Shown here: positions 1-11,001 of the stretch, one piece after another
Layout of the letters: each line of letters starts with the position of its first letter
Numbering within the stretch: position 1 is the first letter of the stretch
Source: Tricholoma matsutake
Taxonomy: Eukaryota > Basidiomycota > Agaricomycetes > Agaricales > Tricholomataceae
Direction of reading: 5' to 3'
Length of the DNA stretch: 64,000 bases
NCBI GenBank assembly: GCA_026075535.2
Contig: AP026538.1
Location: 12,780,337 to 12,844,336, forward strand
Program-made: the position numbers and the translations under genes
The notes under the pieces: generated by a model
What the model was told of the DNA's origin: nothing
What the model saw: only the letters and a program-made list of their open reading frames with translations
Databases searched by the model: none

Positions 1-533
1 AGTCAATTATACATCGACTGAGGTGAGCATCATTTAGCAGAACATTATCTATATGATTACTTACAGTACCGGTATTTTACTTCTTATCTGTCTAGGTACT
101 GTTCACACAAATATAGTCAATTATAAGGGTTGTTCACAGTAGCCATTCTTGGGCCATTTTCGGCTCATTTTCAAACTCATTTTTGGCTCATTTTCGTGTA
201 TTTGGCAGAGGAACAAACAAAAGGGAACGAAAAATGGAATGGAAAATGACATGAAAAATGGTTACCATGAACACCCTGGGAAGGAAATTTTTAAAAAATG
301 GAGCAAAAATGCATTTTTCGGTTCCCTTTTTACAAAAGCAAGGGTAGGGTTCTATTTTACATTCATTTTACATTCATTCTCAGTTCCATTCTTGAGAAAA
401 ATGGAATAAAAATGAGTGAAAAATGAACCAAAAATGCCAACCATGAACAACCCTATACATCAGCTGAGTTTACTTCTTATCTGTCTAGGATTGATTCTCT
501 ACAGTTTATGGGCCACTTCCTGTTGAATGAGCC
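1..533 (+). mobile_element. Copia LTR end and primer-binding site, remnant
   Basis: Tail of a Ty1/Copia LTR. It holds two imperfect direct repeats starting AGTCAATTATACATC (position 1, and again around the MITE at 112-460), each followed by ACTTCTTATCTGTCTAGG. The LTR-like sequence ends TCTACA at 503 and is followed by GTTTATGGGCC (504-514), one base off the primer site of Copia C2 (GGTTATGGGCC at 32952). No gag follows; C1 begins in the opposite orientation. I read it as a 5' stub of a plus-strand Copia related to C2. Confidence 0.55.
126..454. mobile_element. MITE, 329 bp, 3-bp target duplication
   Basis: The ends are inverted repeats of about 40 bp starting AGGGTTGTTCA and ending TGAACAACCCT, flanked by ATA on both sides (123-125 and 455-457). 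The neighbouring undisrupted repeat at 1-15 shows the empty site AATTATACATC, which supports insertion with an ATA duplication. A 3-bp duplication and GGGTTGTT-type ends fit a PIF/Harbinger-type MITE. An open frame across it (149-409) is chance reading of the repeat. It carries no transposase. Confidence 0.65.
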
Positions 534-552
534 AATGGTGTATTGAGGTGAC

Positions 553-749
553 ACCTATTGAAATAATGCTAGATACTCTGTAAGTAAGGTGACTAGTAAG
601 TAATAAAAGAACAATGTACTGCTCAGCATTGTTGAAGAACAACCACTGAGTGTGACAGTAATGGTAATGACTGTAATCAGTATGCTGGCGAGGTCTACTA
701 AACGAGAATGTAAGTACTCAAATATCTACAATATTAGTCCATTCCAACA
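553..749 (-). repeat. C1 3' LTR
   Basis: On the minus strand it begins TGTTGGAATGGACT directly after the purine tract that follows the RNase H stop. It matches 6125-6316 over about 192 bp. Its distal end (below 553) does not match the other LTR, so it is truncated or diverged there. Confidence 0.75.
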
Positions 750-3700
750 CTCCCACTCATTCGTGGTTTCAGTCCAAGCATAGAAACAAAACACCTGTGA
801 TTTTCACCAGTCAAACCTTTTGTGAGTCCATCAGCAACCATGCTCCAAGTTGGCACATAGTCAAGCAACATTTGACCATCAGTAATCGCAAAATAAATGA
901 AATGATAATGAAGTTGAATGTGTTTTGTGCATGGATGGTCTCCAGGGTTTTTGGCAAGTGCAATTGCACCTTGATTGTCTCCCATAATCTTGGTCGGCAT
1001 TGTCTGCTTGTACCCAAGCTGTTCAAGAAGTTGTTGCAACCAAATTGCTTCTTGTGCAGCATGTGTACAAGCCATGTATTCAGCTTCAGTTGATGAGAGT
1101 GCAGGGGACAGTTGAAGTTTACTGCTCCATAAAATGGCAGCTCCACAAGCCAAAAATACAAATCTACCAGTTGATCTGTGCATATCCAGGTCTCCAGCCC
1201 AGTCTGAATCTGTATAGCCAAGAATGAATGATGACAAGTTGATGCCCATGCTTCTGTCATAGACAAGGCCAAGATCCTTTGTTCCAGCAAGATAGTGAAG
1301 TACATACACTGCCTCAGTCCTGCCTGGATTTGAACTGTATTTGCTAAGTGCACCCACAGCAAATGCAATATCAGGACAAGTTCCAAGCATGGAATACATG
1401 AGGGTTCCAATGAGGCTTTGGTATGGATAAGCTTTCATTGCATCAATGTCAGTAGCAGTTTGTGGACAGTCAGCCTTTGTGAGTTTTGACCCAGAGCTGA
1501 GAGGAGTAGGATGTGTACATCCATCATCAAGACCATAATGTTCGAGGGACTGCTGGATGTACTGAGACTGTGAAAGCTGTAAAATTCCATTTTCATGGTC
1601 ATACTCAATTGCCAAACCAAGTAGTCGTGAAATGGGTCCAAGGTCTTTGATTTTGAATACCTTTCCAATTTCCTTCTTTTGCTTCTCCATAAATGTGAGA
1701 TTGTTGCAAAACAGTCCCATGTCATCGACATAGACTGCAAGGAAGCAGATGTCATTTCCAACACGAAGAATGTAGATGCAGTAGTCTGCAGTGATGCAGT
1801 GGAAACCAAGCTTTGAGAGTTTGATGTCAAGGAGTTGGTTCCATACTTGGGAGGCTTGTTTCACACCATAGATTGACCAAAGCAATCAAACTATTTTTTC
1901 AGAATGGCATCCAATCCCTTCTGGCATCCGCATATAGATTTCTTCTTTGAGAGTCCCATTGAGAAAAGCAGTGTCAACATCAAGGTAGTGAAAGTGGAGA
2001 TTGAGGAGTGTGGCAAGGGCACAGAGAATGCAGACTGAGGTGAGCTTTACCACAGGAGCAAATTTCTCATCGAAATCTATTCCAGGAACTTGATTAAACC
2101 CTTTTGCAACTAAACATGCTTTGAAGCGCTCAATGGAGCTGTCATTGTGGCACTTGACACAAAAAACAAGCTTGGAGTCAACAGCTTTACGTCCACTGGG
2201 TAGCTTGTCGACAACTTCAAAAGTGCCCATGTCTTCAAGCAATTTTACCTCAGTTTCAATAACTTCCCTCCACATGTTAGCATCAGGACTGTCCAAAGCC
2301 TCCTTGAGAGTGAGTGGATCAGTGTACCCAGGAGAGGAAGCAGAGGAAGCAGCAAAGGTGAAAGCAATCTCTGCCATGGCTTCATCATCTATGTGATGTT
2401 CCTCTTCATTCACTGGAGCATCAGGAACTGGTGGAGGGGGATCCTGCCTATATTGTTCTGGTGGGCATTGTACACGTGGTCCATTGATAACAGGAGGTTC
2501 ACCCAGAAGTTCCAGTTCTGTGCGACGATGGTGATGAGGTGGAGGAGGAGGAGAATTAAGAGGTGGTTCAATTGATGAATGATCTGAAGCAGATGGAGAC
2601 TCCTCATCAATGTCGGTAGTTATATCAGCTGTAGGATGAGCAGGTGCAGTGGATGGAGGAGTGGGGTCCTAGTCTGATTCATTCCATGCATCTCCCACTT
2701 GGGTGATGCCTTCAATACCATCTCCAGGTAACTCACCATTCCAGAGGAGTTCAGAGAGATCAACCTTTGGTTCTGGTGGTGCAGGAGGATTTGGACGTTC
2801 ATCAAAGATGACATCCCATGAAATGATAACTGATGGTGCTTTTGGATCCCAGAGGTGATAGGCTTTTGTACGTGGCTTGTAACCAAGCATGACACACTTT
2901 TTTGACTTGGGGGCAAGTTTTGTGTGTTTGGCTTTGGGAATATGCTGGACAGCCAAAGGGTCAGAACCATGCAATGATAGCTTTGACACCAGACCAGGCT
3001 TCTTCAGGAGTTGAATTGTGCATATGAGTGACTGGTGACTGGTTCATAAGGTATACAGCACAGCAGAATGCATAGACCCAGAAGTAGGCTGAGAGATTTC
3101 ATTCATAAACCATGCAACAGCTACATTCAACAATGATATGGTTGAGGACTTCTGCAACACCATGTTGTTCTGGAGTATAGGGCACTGTTTTCTGATGGAT
3201 AATCCCACAGGTCTTCAGAAAGGCTTCAAATTCAAGAGATGTGAATTCTCCCCCTGTCAGTGCAAAAAACTTTGATCTTGAGACCAGTTTGTAGTTTGAT
3301 GAGTGCTTTGAACTCTCTGAATTTGCTGTAGGCCTCAGACTTGGTGTGCATAAAATAGATCCAGACTTCATGAGTGTTGTCATCACAGAACGTAATGAAG
3401 TAGCGGAATCCCTTGAAGCTGACAGGTAGTGGTCCACAGACATCAGAGTGGACAAGGTCCAGTTTGTGTGGAGCACATTTTCCATATTGTGGAAATGGGA
3501 ATCTATGTTGTTTGCCATGTACACATGCCTCGCAAAATTCTATACAACCTCCCACTGAATCAACATCTTCTACCATGCCTTTAGTGACTAGTCATTTGAT
3601 GTTGTCATAGCTGAGATGACCTAGGTGATGGTGTAGGACATTAATATCAACATGGTGAGAGGTGTGAACAGCATTTGCATACTCCTTGGATGTCATAGGG

Positions 3701-4243
3701 TGAGCAATTAGCCTGTAGAGGCTGCCACTGGTTTTATAAGCAGTGGCAATGCAGCAGACCGATCGCTTTGAGTTGATGAAACAGTCATCATCGTCGAAGG
3801 TGAGACAATGTTTGCTTTGATCTGTAAAGCGTGTGACAGAGAGGAGTGAGGCAGTGAGTTCCAGCACATAAAGAGCATCGGGAATGGTGGTGGGAACAAT
3901 TCCATTTGGTGTATTCATGAGATAGCAGAGAGAACCTTTACCAATGGCTTGGATGACTGAGGCATCTCCAAGGTGTACCCTAACCGGTTTCTCAAGAGTG
4001 GTGTAGGTGCTGTCCAAGAAAAATCCGCGATGTGAGATGGTGAGAGCAGCCTGAGTCGATGTAGGTCTCGTCCTTCAATTCTTGAGAGAGGAGGGCAATG
4101 ACATCTGAAGCTATGAAGACATGGACATCTTTGTCGTCAGATGGGAATTCGTTGAATGCACATGCGATATGTGCAGATTCGGTAACCTCAGACTTAGGCT
4201 CCGCACTTGTTGAGCCACCCTTCTTTTTCCCCTTTTCCTTCAA
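734..4243 (-). pseudogene. C1 pol (protease-integrase-RT-RNase H), broken
   Basis: Copia polyprotein in several frames. The protease motif YIDSGCSHHLT is near 4050. The GAG-pre-integrase block ending HHLGHLSYDN is near 3600. The integrase core has DVCGP (first Asp), FCTDRG (second Asp) and EQHGVAE (Glu), and a frameshift near 3240 splits it. RT runs 2413-1886 (LVAKGFNQVPGIDF) into 1885-734, with intact active site YVDD at about 1721-1732. RNase H follows with SSTEAEYMA and a terminal KHIQLHYHFI block. At least five frame breaks make it non-functional. Many open stretches on the other strand are shadows. Confidence 0.85.
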
Positions 4244-4261
4244 GTTCTTGCCATTGTCATT

Positions 4262-5116
4262 CTCCTGATCCCCCTTTTTCTTCTGACATTCATCCTCAGT
4301 ATGACCTTGCTTCTTGCAGTAACTGCATCAACAGTTGGCCTTTTTCAAAGAGCCAGCCTTTTTTCCAGAATGAGCAGCGAGAGCAGAGTCTGTGTCATTA
4401 CCATTTAGGCAACGGTACTCTTGCATGAGATGCGTCATGACATCGGTGGTCATGAGGGGTTTGTCATCAGAGGTGGATTGGAGCAGAACTACAACTAGAG
4501 TTTCCCAAATAGACTCTCGTGGGAGGGACATGAGCATGACTTGCACAAGGAAGTCATCATCAAAGCCCTTTTTGCTAAGTTTTCAATTCTCCATGGTGAG
4601 GAAATTTAGGTGTTCATGCATATCTTCTCTGTCAGTGTATTTCTTCTTGAGTATGGCAAGTTTCATGTAGAACACAGACAGACCAGTGTGAATGCCCTTG
4701 TGTCTCGTAACGAGAGTGTCCCAGACCTCTTTCACAGACTTGTTGTCGAGGCCCTCATACTGCAAAGCTTCAATGTGAGTCTTGATCATCCCAACAGCCT
4801 GGTCATTACAACAGCAGGCAGACTCATAGGCCCATACTTCCTCTTGGTGGTTCTGTTGAAGGGCAATCCTCTCCAAGATTGTCGCACAGTCAGGAATCAA
4901 CACAATAGGGTGAGCAGATGGGACTGACTCATCACCTGTGCACATACACCAGATGCCAAGCCGTTGAAGTTCAGCAGTCATCCGAGGCACCCAGGTATGG
5001 TAGTTCCTGTGAGTCAATTTGGCAAAATCGTCAGTTGTTGATGACGTGGCTGATGTCATCGTGGCAGATGGGGTTATCTCATGAAAGATGGAGGACTTAA
5101 GGGGTTGCAAAGGCAT
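4262..5116 (-). pseudogene. C1 gag, broken
   Basis: Copia Gag. It starts at 5116 (MPLQPLKSS) and shows the UBN2-type core with FAKLTHRNYHTW and VKEVWDTL. Breaks occur near 4583 and 4550, and an in-frame TGA lies directly upstream of the zinc knuckle. The knuckle CSYCKKQGHTEDEC (near 4290-4330) has CX2CX4HX4C spacing and would bind element RNA during particle assembly. Confidence 0.75.
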
Positions 5117-5196
5117 CTATGTTCATGAATGAGAGGCTGTAAAGTGAGAGACTTGAAGCAGAGGATTTTGTGAGTGATTTTTGTGAGGACTGGAAC

Positions 5197-6034
5197 TAGT
5201 GTTTAAAGGTCCAGTCCAGTCTGGTTTTTGACTTCCAAATGGGGCAACCAGCAACCGCAACCGGTCTAGGACCGACCTAGATATTGGAGGACCGCAACTG
5301 GACCCTTTAGGACCGGTCCTAATCGGTCCATGGACCAAAAAAAGACTGGTTCAGACCAGTTTTTTGTCGTAAAATTGATTGTGCCAAATAACCCATATGT
5401 ATCTCAACAAATATGACCATCACCTCATATATATTACATTAATGGATAGAGATTGTAATGCTACGTAGACTGATCTAACATTTAAGCAATTCCGTCAAGA
5501 TTTGACTGAGATATGGCCAAAACCGAAAGGACATGCATTCAAGTTGCAGTTTGTAGTTTGTAATTTGTAGTTTGTAGTTGCACTCATTTGGGCTGTTGTA
5601 TAAATAAAATCCCATGGTACAGATGATTAGGTGTGTTGTTGTTACCTTTATGATGCTATATAGCTGTACAAAAAAAATTATAGCTCAGGTAATAAGCAAT
5701 GCAATCAAAGTTGTTCTGATACAACAAAATACTCGTACAAAAATGTTTTTGGTCATATCTCAACCAATTCTTGACTGTTTTTGATGATCGAGGGACCGAA
5801 AATGAAGGAAATATGTGTGGGAGTAAGGTCTAACACACGTTGGAACGAGAGACCGGTTGCAACCAGTTTTAACCGGTTTTTCATCGGTCCTACTATATTT
5901 TTCAAAATGAAAGACCAGCAACTGGACTGAAAAAGACCGGTCCATAAATAGACCACTGGTCCGGTCCTAATCGGTCCAGTTCAGTTCAGTTTCGGTCTTT
6001 TGTTTGGTCCTACAGACTGGACCTTTAAACACTA
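5197..6034. mobile_element. hAT-type MITE, 838 bp, inside C1
   Basis: It starts TAGTGTTTAAAGGTCCAGTC and ends with the exact reverse complement. The first five bases TAGTG fit the hAT terminal consensus YARNG. The flanks are ACTGGAAC (5189-5196) and GCTGGAAC (6035-6042), an 8-bp duplication with one mismatch. Subterminal ACCGGTCC-type motifs recur near both ends, as expected for transposase-binding repeats. No coding potential is seen inside. Confidence 0.8.
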
Positions 6035-6062
6035 GCTGGAACAAGTTCACAGGGTGAGACCA

Positions 6063-6074
6063 GGGCTCATAACC
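6063..6074 (-). promoter_or_regulatory. C1 primer-binding site (tRNA-iMet internal type)
   Basis: The minus strand reads GGTTATGAGCCC, complementary to an initiator-tRNA anticodon stem-loop (GGGCTCATAACC). This is the half-tRNA priming mode known from Drosophila copia and Ty5. Confidence 0.65.
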
Positions 6075-6075
6075 A

Positions 6076-6325
6076 TTTGAAATAATGTGCTCAGTGTTGT
6101 TGAAGAACAACCACTATATTAAGTACCTATTGAAATAATGCTAGATACTCTGTAAGTAAGGTGACTAGTAAGTAATAAAAGAACAACCTACTGCTCAGCA
6201 TTGTTGAAGAACAACCACTGAGTGTGACAGTAACGGTAATGACTGTAATCAGTATGCTGGTGAGGTCTACTAAACGAGAATGTAAGTACTCAAATATCTA
6301 CAATATTAGTCCATTCAAACAACAC
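6076..6325 (-). repeat. C1 5' LTR
   Basis: It matches the 3' LTR from 6125 to 6316. About 50 further bp separate the matched part from the primer site at 6063-6074. The outer end reads TGTTGTTTGAATGG on the minus strand, against TGTTGGAATGG in the partner, so the exact border is uncertain by a few bases. Confidence 0.65.
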
Positions 6326-7529
6326 TGACACTTACATGACCAATGCGCCCACAGATTATTAATAGTGGGGAATTCTAATTACTGATTATGATTACCGATC
6401 AACACATCAGTAGGTTACATGAATATTTATCATACATAGTTTGTGTTAGGGCAACACCCACTATCTGCTAGCTAAGACTGTGTGGGTTCTCTCTACAAGA
6501 AGGGGGCAGGATGTGTGGGTGGGATGGGGGAATTGATGGTTTTGATGCGAGGATTTATTAATAGAAGTATATCAGAACAATAAAGCGAGACTAGAAAGGG
6601 TGAATATAACACATGATGAAGAAATAATAAGAAAGAATAGCTAAAAGTGGACTGTCCTTGTTATAAATTGAATAAAACATCGGAAACTGTTTTGAGCGGA
6701 TTGTATGCATGCAGATGCAGTCGAAATGTGTTCGATATACTCAAGATAGTGTCCCATGTGTCCAGCATGCATCTGAAGATCGTTCGAATAGAAAATACTG
6801 TGTCTGAAGATGTTTTTCGAGGTTCGATGTTTTTTGAAGATTTTCGAAGATTCTTTGGACTTCGTTCGTGGCCCGATATCGGTGAGATACTGTTTGACAA
6901 TGGTAGGGGATATGTCTGGCATGTGTGCAATGACCATTCGGATAGCGATTTACTGTCCGATGTTGATTTTCGATGTTCAATGATTTTCGAAGTCAGTCGA
7001 GGAAATATCAGACTTGTTCAAAGGCTGATATTGCTGCGATATTGCTTGAAACTGGTTTGGAACCCATCGACAATGTTCCAAGTGTATATCCTGAGCTGTA
7101 CAAAGGTCAGGGGAATTGTATTATGGCAGCCGAAGGCATACAAAGAATTTCGAGGTGTCATGAAGAATTTCGAAGCATTCTCATGACTTTGTAGAAGTTC
7201 GTAGAGCTTCGACAACAATCATAGATGTATTTTCCGAGCTTGAACGACAAGAAGGACCTATCACTGTTTGGACTGAGCTAGGAAATTTACTGGCAGAAAA
7301 GCCTGCTAAATTTCTGTTCCTAGTCCAAGTTCAGTCTGAATGGAGTCTGAGTGGAGTTCAAGCAACAGTGCTCAGACTAGGATTTCCTAGCCTGGAGTCT
7401 GCTAGGACTCCGCACAGAAACCACATGGAACATTAAGAACATGAGGAACAGACTGAACAGACTCTGAGTCAGTAGTCAGTCCTTATTACATATTATTACA
7501 TGATAGGTAGGAAAAAGAAATGTTTGCAC
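6326..7529. other. Intergenic, no recognisable gene
   Basis: AT-rich sequence. 6650-7220 is dense in TTCGAAG/CGAAGA words and resembles, in reverse orientation, parts of the X insertion (42300-42500); GGGCAACACCC at 6451 also recurs inverted near 42476. 7250-7400 has repeated GTCTGAGTGGAGT-type words like the subterminal parts of H3, and an imperfect inverted repeat (CTAGGAAATTT...AAATTTCTGTTCCTAG). Open frames here are not conserved proteins I recognise. Confidence 0.4.
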
Positions 7530-7595
7530 AACGGATCGAACACTGACACTCACAGTTACAAATATGTAAGTAACATTCTACCACTAGGCTATAAG
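7530..7595 (-). repeat. tRNA-like module (A box, B box)
   Basis: The minus strand has an A-box match TAGCCTAGTGGTAG (7578-7591) and a B-box match GTGTTCGATCC (7533-7543) at normal spacing. It does not fold as a full tRNA by eye, so it is a tRNA-derived Pol III-type module like those in the H elements. Confidence 0.5.
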
Positions 7596-7647
7596 GTCTT
7601 GTTAACTGCATAGGCCTTTAGTACTGTCAGGCCCAACCTGGTTTAGG

Positions 7648-8085
7648 GTGGGTAAACACAGCCTGGCCACACGTCCCTCATCGCCACATCACCATCCACA
7701 TCTCTTATCACCACCATCACCCACATCCATCCCCCACTTTCAACGTCTCACCACCACCTCGATATGCAAACCTGAGCCAATACCAACACCACTCCGAGGA
7801 CAAAAAGTGGTCTGTGCTGCAATAGCTCACCCCCACCATCAACTGCATCGACAATGCGCAAGCATGCCATGTCAGCAGCCAATGCTGGTGCCACAGCAAC
7901 AAAAAAACCAAACGATGGCTACAAATGATGAAATTGATGGAGCAACAGGTGAAAAGAAGGGAGGAAAGAAAGGAACGAAGGGAGGGAAGACACCAACAAA
8001 GAAGATGAAGGCGCCCAGGCAAGTGCCCTCCTCCATCACCCCTTCCCTTGCTGACCCTGAACCTTGCTTCCCCATCCCTTGCTGA
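7648..8085 (+). CDS. Hypothetical ORF, Pro/His-rich then Lys-rich
   Basis: An open frame of 145 codons. The N-terminal half is Pro/His/Ser-rich, and the last 50 residues read TGEKKGGKKGTKGGKTPTKK, a basic stretch that could bind nucleic acid. A GC-rich repeat of CCCTTGCTTCCCTG follows (8040-8180). Possible splice signals (CTATAG at 8188, TTTACAG at 8307) would connect it to the downstream acidic ORF, but I cannot settle a model. No family recognised; it may not be a gene. Confidence 0.25.
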   Translation: MGKHSLATRPSSPHHHPHLLSPPSPTSIPHFQRLTTTSICKPEPIPTPLRGQKVVCAAIAHPHHQLHRQCASMPCQQPMLVPQQQKNQTMATNDEIDGATGEKKGGKKGTKGGKTPTKKMKAPRQVPSSITPSLADPEPCFPIPC

Positions 8086-8443
8086 CCCCATCCCTTGCTT
8101 CCCTGTTGCTTGCTAACCCTGTCCCTTGCTTCCCTGTTGCTAGCTGACCCCTTCCCTTGCTGCCCTGTCCCTTGCTAATCTATTCTATAGGAAAACCACA
8201 GCTGCTTGAGCTTGTGAAGATGCGGCTGCCAGCACACCAACTCACCTCACACCATGAGTTTTTTTTTTTCTTCTTTTTCTGAAAAACTACTATTTTATTT
8301 TTTACAGGACTGAGCAAGTGCTCACTGATAGCGGGGTCCCTATTGCTCCACCCAAATGCACACACTCCATAAAAACAAGCTTCATGCCTCCATGACCCAC
8401 CAACTCCAGCTCCTGAACACACCAATCAGACAACAAATCTGCT

Positions 8444-9175
8444 ATGGACAAGCCAGAGCCCAACAAACAAATGAGCAAGAACCAGGACAACAGCGGCAAA
8501 GACAATGACAAAGACAAAGATGAAGATGAAGACAAAGACAAAGACAAAGATGAAAACAAAGACAAAGATGACAATAATGAAAACGATGACCACAAAAATG
8601 ATGGCAACAAAAATGACGACAACAAAGCCCATGACAATGACAATGACAATGACAATGATGAAGCCAACAATGACAATGAAGCCACCGACGACAAAGTCAA
8701 TGCCAAGGACAATGATGAAGATGAAGATGAGGATGAGGATGATGAGGACGAGGGCAACAAGGGTGAGGGCAACAAGGGTGAGGGTGATGAGGGCAACAAG
8801 GGTGAGGGTGGCAAGGGTGGCAAGGGCAAGGAGGACGATGACCAAAAGGAAGGCACCTGTGACTATGATGAGGGCACAGGCAACTACGATGAAGCTGCCA
8901 ACCACAGCACTACTGCCACCAATGCCAATAACACCTGGGCCAACACCACCAATGCCACTAGCAAGCCCAATGAAGGTGCCAAGGATGCTATGAACACCCC
9001 TGCTGCCAACACTGCACTGCAAACTACTGCCACCACTGCCACTATCCCCAACTCTATGCAACCCGCTGCTGGGACCAGTGAGGTTTCTAATCAATGTACA
9101 GGTTTTTATTATTATTATTATTATTATTATGTTGTGCTTATGTATTACATTATAATTTATAGTCAACAAAGGTAG
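8444..9175 (+). CDS. Hypothetical acidic low-complexity protein
   Basis: 243 codons. Residues 15-140 are almost entirely Asp, Lys, Glu and Asn (DNDKDKDEDEDKDKD), residues 140-230 are Thr/Asn/Ala-rich, and the C-terminus has eight tyrosines encoded by a TTA/TAT microsatellite at 9103-9128. The DNA is a degenerate GACAAAGAT/GATGA repeat, which opens several frames on both strands. It could be a real disordered protein or simply an expanded repeat. The Tyr tract argues against a conserved C-terminus. Confidence 0.3.
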   Translation: MDKPEPNKQMSKNQDNSGKDNDKDKDEDEDKDKDKDENKDKDDNNENDDHKNDGNKNDDNKAHDNDNDNDNDEANNDNEATDDKVNAKDNDEDEDEDEDDEDEGNKGEGNKGEGDEGNKGEGGKGGKGKEDDDQKEGTCDYDEGTGNYDEAANHSTTATNANNTWANTTNATSKPNEGAKDAMNTPAANTALQTTATTATIPNSMQPAAGTSEVSNQCTGFYYYYYYYYVVLMYYIIIYSQQR

Positions 9176-9428
9176 GTCAAATATGTTTTTAACACATTTA
9201 GGTTATAATGTAAATGTTATCAATCTAGATGTCAATGTTCTGATGGCGAGTCCTCCAACCAGTCCACCTCATCATGCATTGCAAGGTGCTTCATGTATGA
9301 CAGATGGAGTATTTCATGGTAGAGCATGGGAAAATGTTTTTAATCATGCAGATATGGATGCTATGCTTGAGCCTGGCCCACGTAAGGGTAGGGTGCATGT
9401 GTATATCTCACATTGCAATCTGGAGGCT
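9176..9428. other. Spacer before G1, nothing identified
   Basis: AT-rich, then an open frame (9183-9449) that runs into the G1 LTR. No family recognised. Confidence 0.3.
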
Positions 9429-10008
9429 TGTCAAGACCAATTCTTCTGACCAGACTTCCGATCATTTTCCACCCCCTTCCTGGCTGCCTTACATCACAGC
9501 CCACCTCCTATCAGCAGCACTGCCTAGAGGCAAAATTCCCTCATGTCCAATTAGGTGAAACAGTTTCAGGAATTGCCTCGGAGGCCAGATTTCATATTAA
9601 CCACAGCCTCGGAAACTCCAACCTTAGTATTTAAGCTAGCTACTTTTGTTTTGTATCGCCAGTTTGTAAATCAACCAAGTCTCCCACTTAATCCTATCCT
9701 CTTTAAACTCCAATTACATTCTTAAGTCATTCTCGAACTCTTACTCATCCTTTCCAGAAATTCTCCAGACCTCTGGTCATCTTCCTTACCCTGGCCTTGA
9801 AATTAGGACACTTGACGAGGAGAGGGTGCAACTTCTTATAAGTTGAAGCCAAGTCCTTTCTGCTCCCCCACTTGGTATGACACATCAAGTAAACCCTGCC
9901 CCGGATTCCCATAGGATTCCCTGTCTTACTCAATCCATCCTCTACAACTTCTATCGTCTGGGTATGACCGGAATTCTGATGACTTCCTCTCAAGTTCAGT
10001 ACTTAACA
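9429..10008 (+). repeat. G1 5' LTR
   Basis: It starts TGTCAAGACC and ends ACTTAACA, matching the G2 LTR landmarks TGTCACGATCC, the TATA-like TAGTATTTAAGC (9627-9638), GAAATTAGGACAC and AGTTCTTAACA. About 580 bp, against about 697 bp in G2. Confidence 0.75.
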
Positions 10009-10575
10009 ATATTTACAAACTCTCACTTCTCTTGTCAAAACCATCCCATTTTTACTTATGACTCCTACTGAGTCACAAACCCAACGAACTACAAGAAACT
10101 CCTGCCATACTGGCGCGGTACCAGGATTATCAGCAATACACTGATCCATACTTCCTTCCCCTAGACATGCTTCAACTTTTGGTGCATCCACCAGACCATC
10201 CAACATCTTCAGGAAAATCAGTTCTGGAGCACCCTCCATCAGTGCTAACATCATGTCTCAACCTCCAGAGACCCCTTGGAATACGACTCCACTTGAGTAC
10301 GTAGAGAATGTTGGGCAACCCAACCCCTTCGACAAGGAAGGTACAGGAAAAGAGGACAGACTTCCCAGTGGACCTGACGACCCTAGCGGTCCTGATGGCC
10401 CTGGGGATGACTCCAATCCTGATGACCCTGATGACCCTCTACCTCCCGTTGGCAGAAATCCTGATCCAGGAGATAGGTTTCTTGATGCTCTCTTTGAGCT
10501 CTCGGATAGTCTCCGAACCCTCCGGCAGAACCAAGCACCTAAGACCAAGAAGATCAAAGTTCATGATCCTGACAC

Positions 10576-11001
10576 TATAAGGGCAACCTAAGCCTCTAGC
10601 AAAGGGAAATCCGAAGTTCAAATTATGCTACATAATACAGGGATTGGGGGTGCACCTAGCAAAGGGAAATCCGAAGAGAAAACTGTAAGGATCCCCTTGC
10701 TGATGCCCAGTATATGTGAAAACGACAAAAATCAAATATAACCTAAAAATAGAAAAAGGCGGAAATAGGCGGATCAAGGCTGCCGAATGACATCATACCA
10801 AGGGGTATGTGTCAGAAGGGGTACTCCGCCTCTAAATATAAAAGTGTCAACATGTACAAACATGATAGCAAGGGAAAATTAGTAATAAAATCCGGAAAAA
10901 TCATAGAAAATGAAGAATAGAAGGAAATGAGGTGGGGAAAAATATAGGATGAACATAAAAAATAGGAAAAACACACAGGGCACCCCCCTAGTCCCCTTAC
11001 A
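10576..11001 (-). mobile_element. Solo LTR copy 1, 426 bp
   Basis: On the minus strand it starts TGTAAGGGGACTAG and ends GCCCTTATA. GACAC is duplicated on both sides (10571-10575, 11002-11006). It is nearly identical to 30038-30464. It has a TATA-like TTTATATTTA, and CTTCGGATTTCCCTTTGCTAG-like words occur twice near its end. No internal region of this family is present. It ends in TA rather than CA. Confidence 0.85.

Larger units (their letters stand above)
553..6316 (-). mobile_element. Ty1/Copia retrotransposon C1, degenerate
   Basis: Minus-strand Copia element with gag, protease, integrase, reverse transcriptase and RNase H in the Copia order. Its LTRs (553-749 and about 6076-6325) share about 192 aligned bp with roughly five differences, so insertion is fairly recent, yet the coding region is broken by several frameshifts and stops. 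A hAT-type MITE (5197-6034) lies between primer site and gag. The polypurine tract GAGTGGGAG (minus strand) directly abuts the 3' LTR start TGTTGGAATGG. Confidence 0.85.

Noticed and set aside
149..409. 86-codon open frame near the left edge
   Set aside because: It lies entirely within the 126-454 MITE and reads its inverted repeats; no conserved protein features.
8426..9169. Minus-strand hydrophobic ORF that looks like a membrane protein (Val/Ile/Phe-rich)
   Set aside because: It is the complement of the GAC/GAT/AAA-type repeat; hydrophobicity follows from the complement of Asp/Lys codons.
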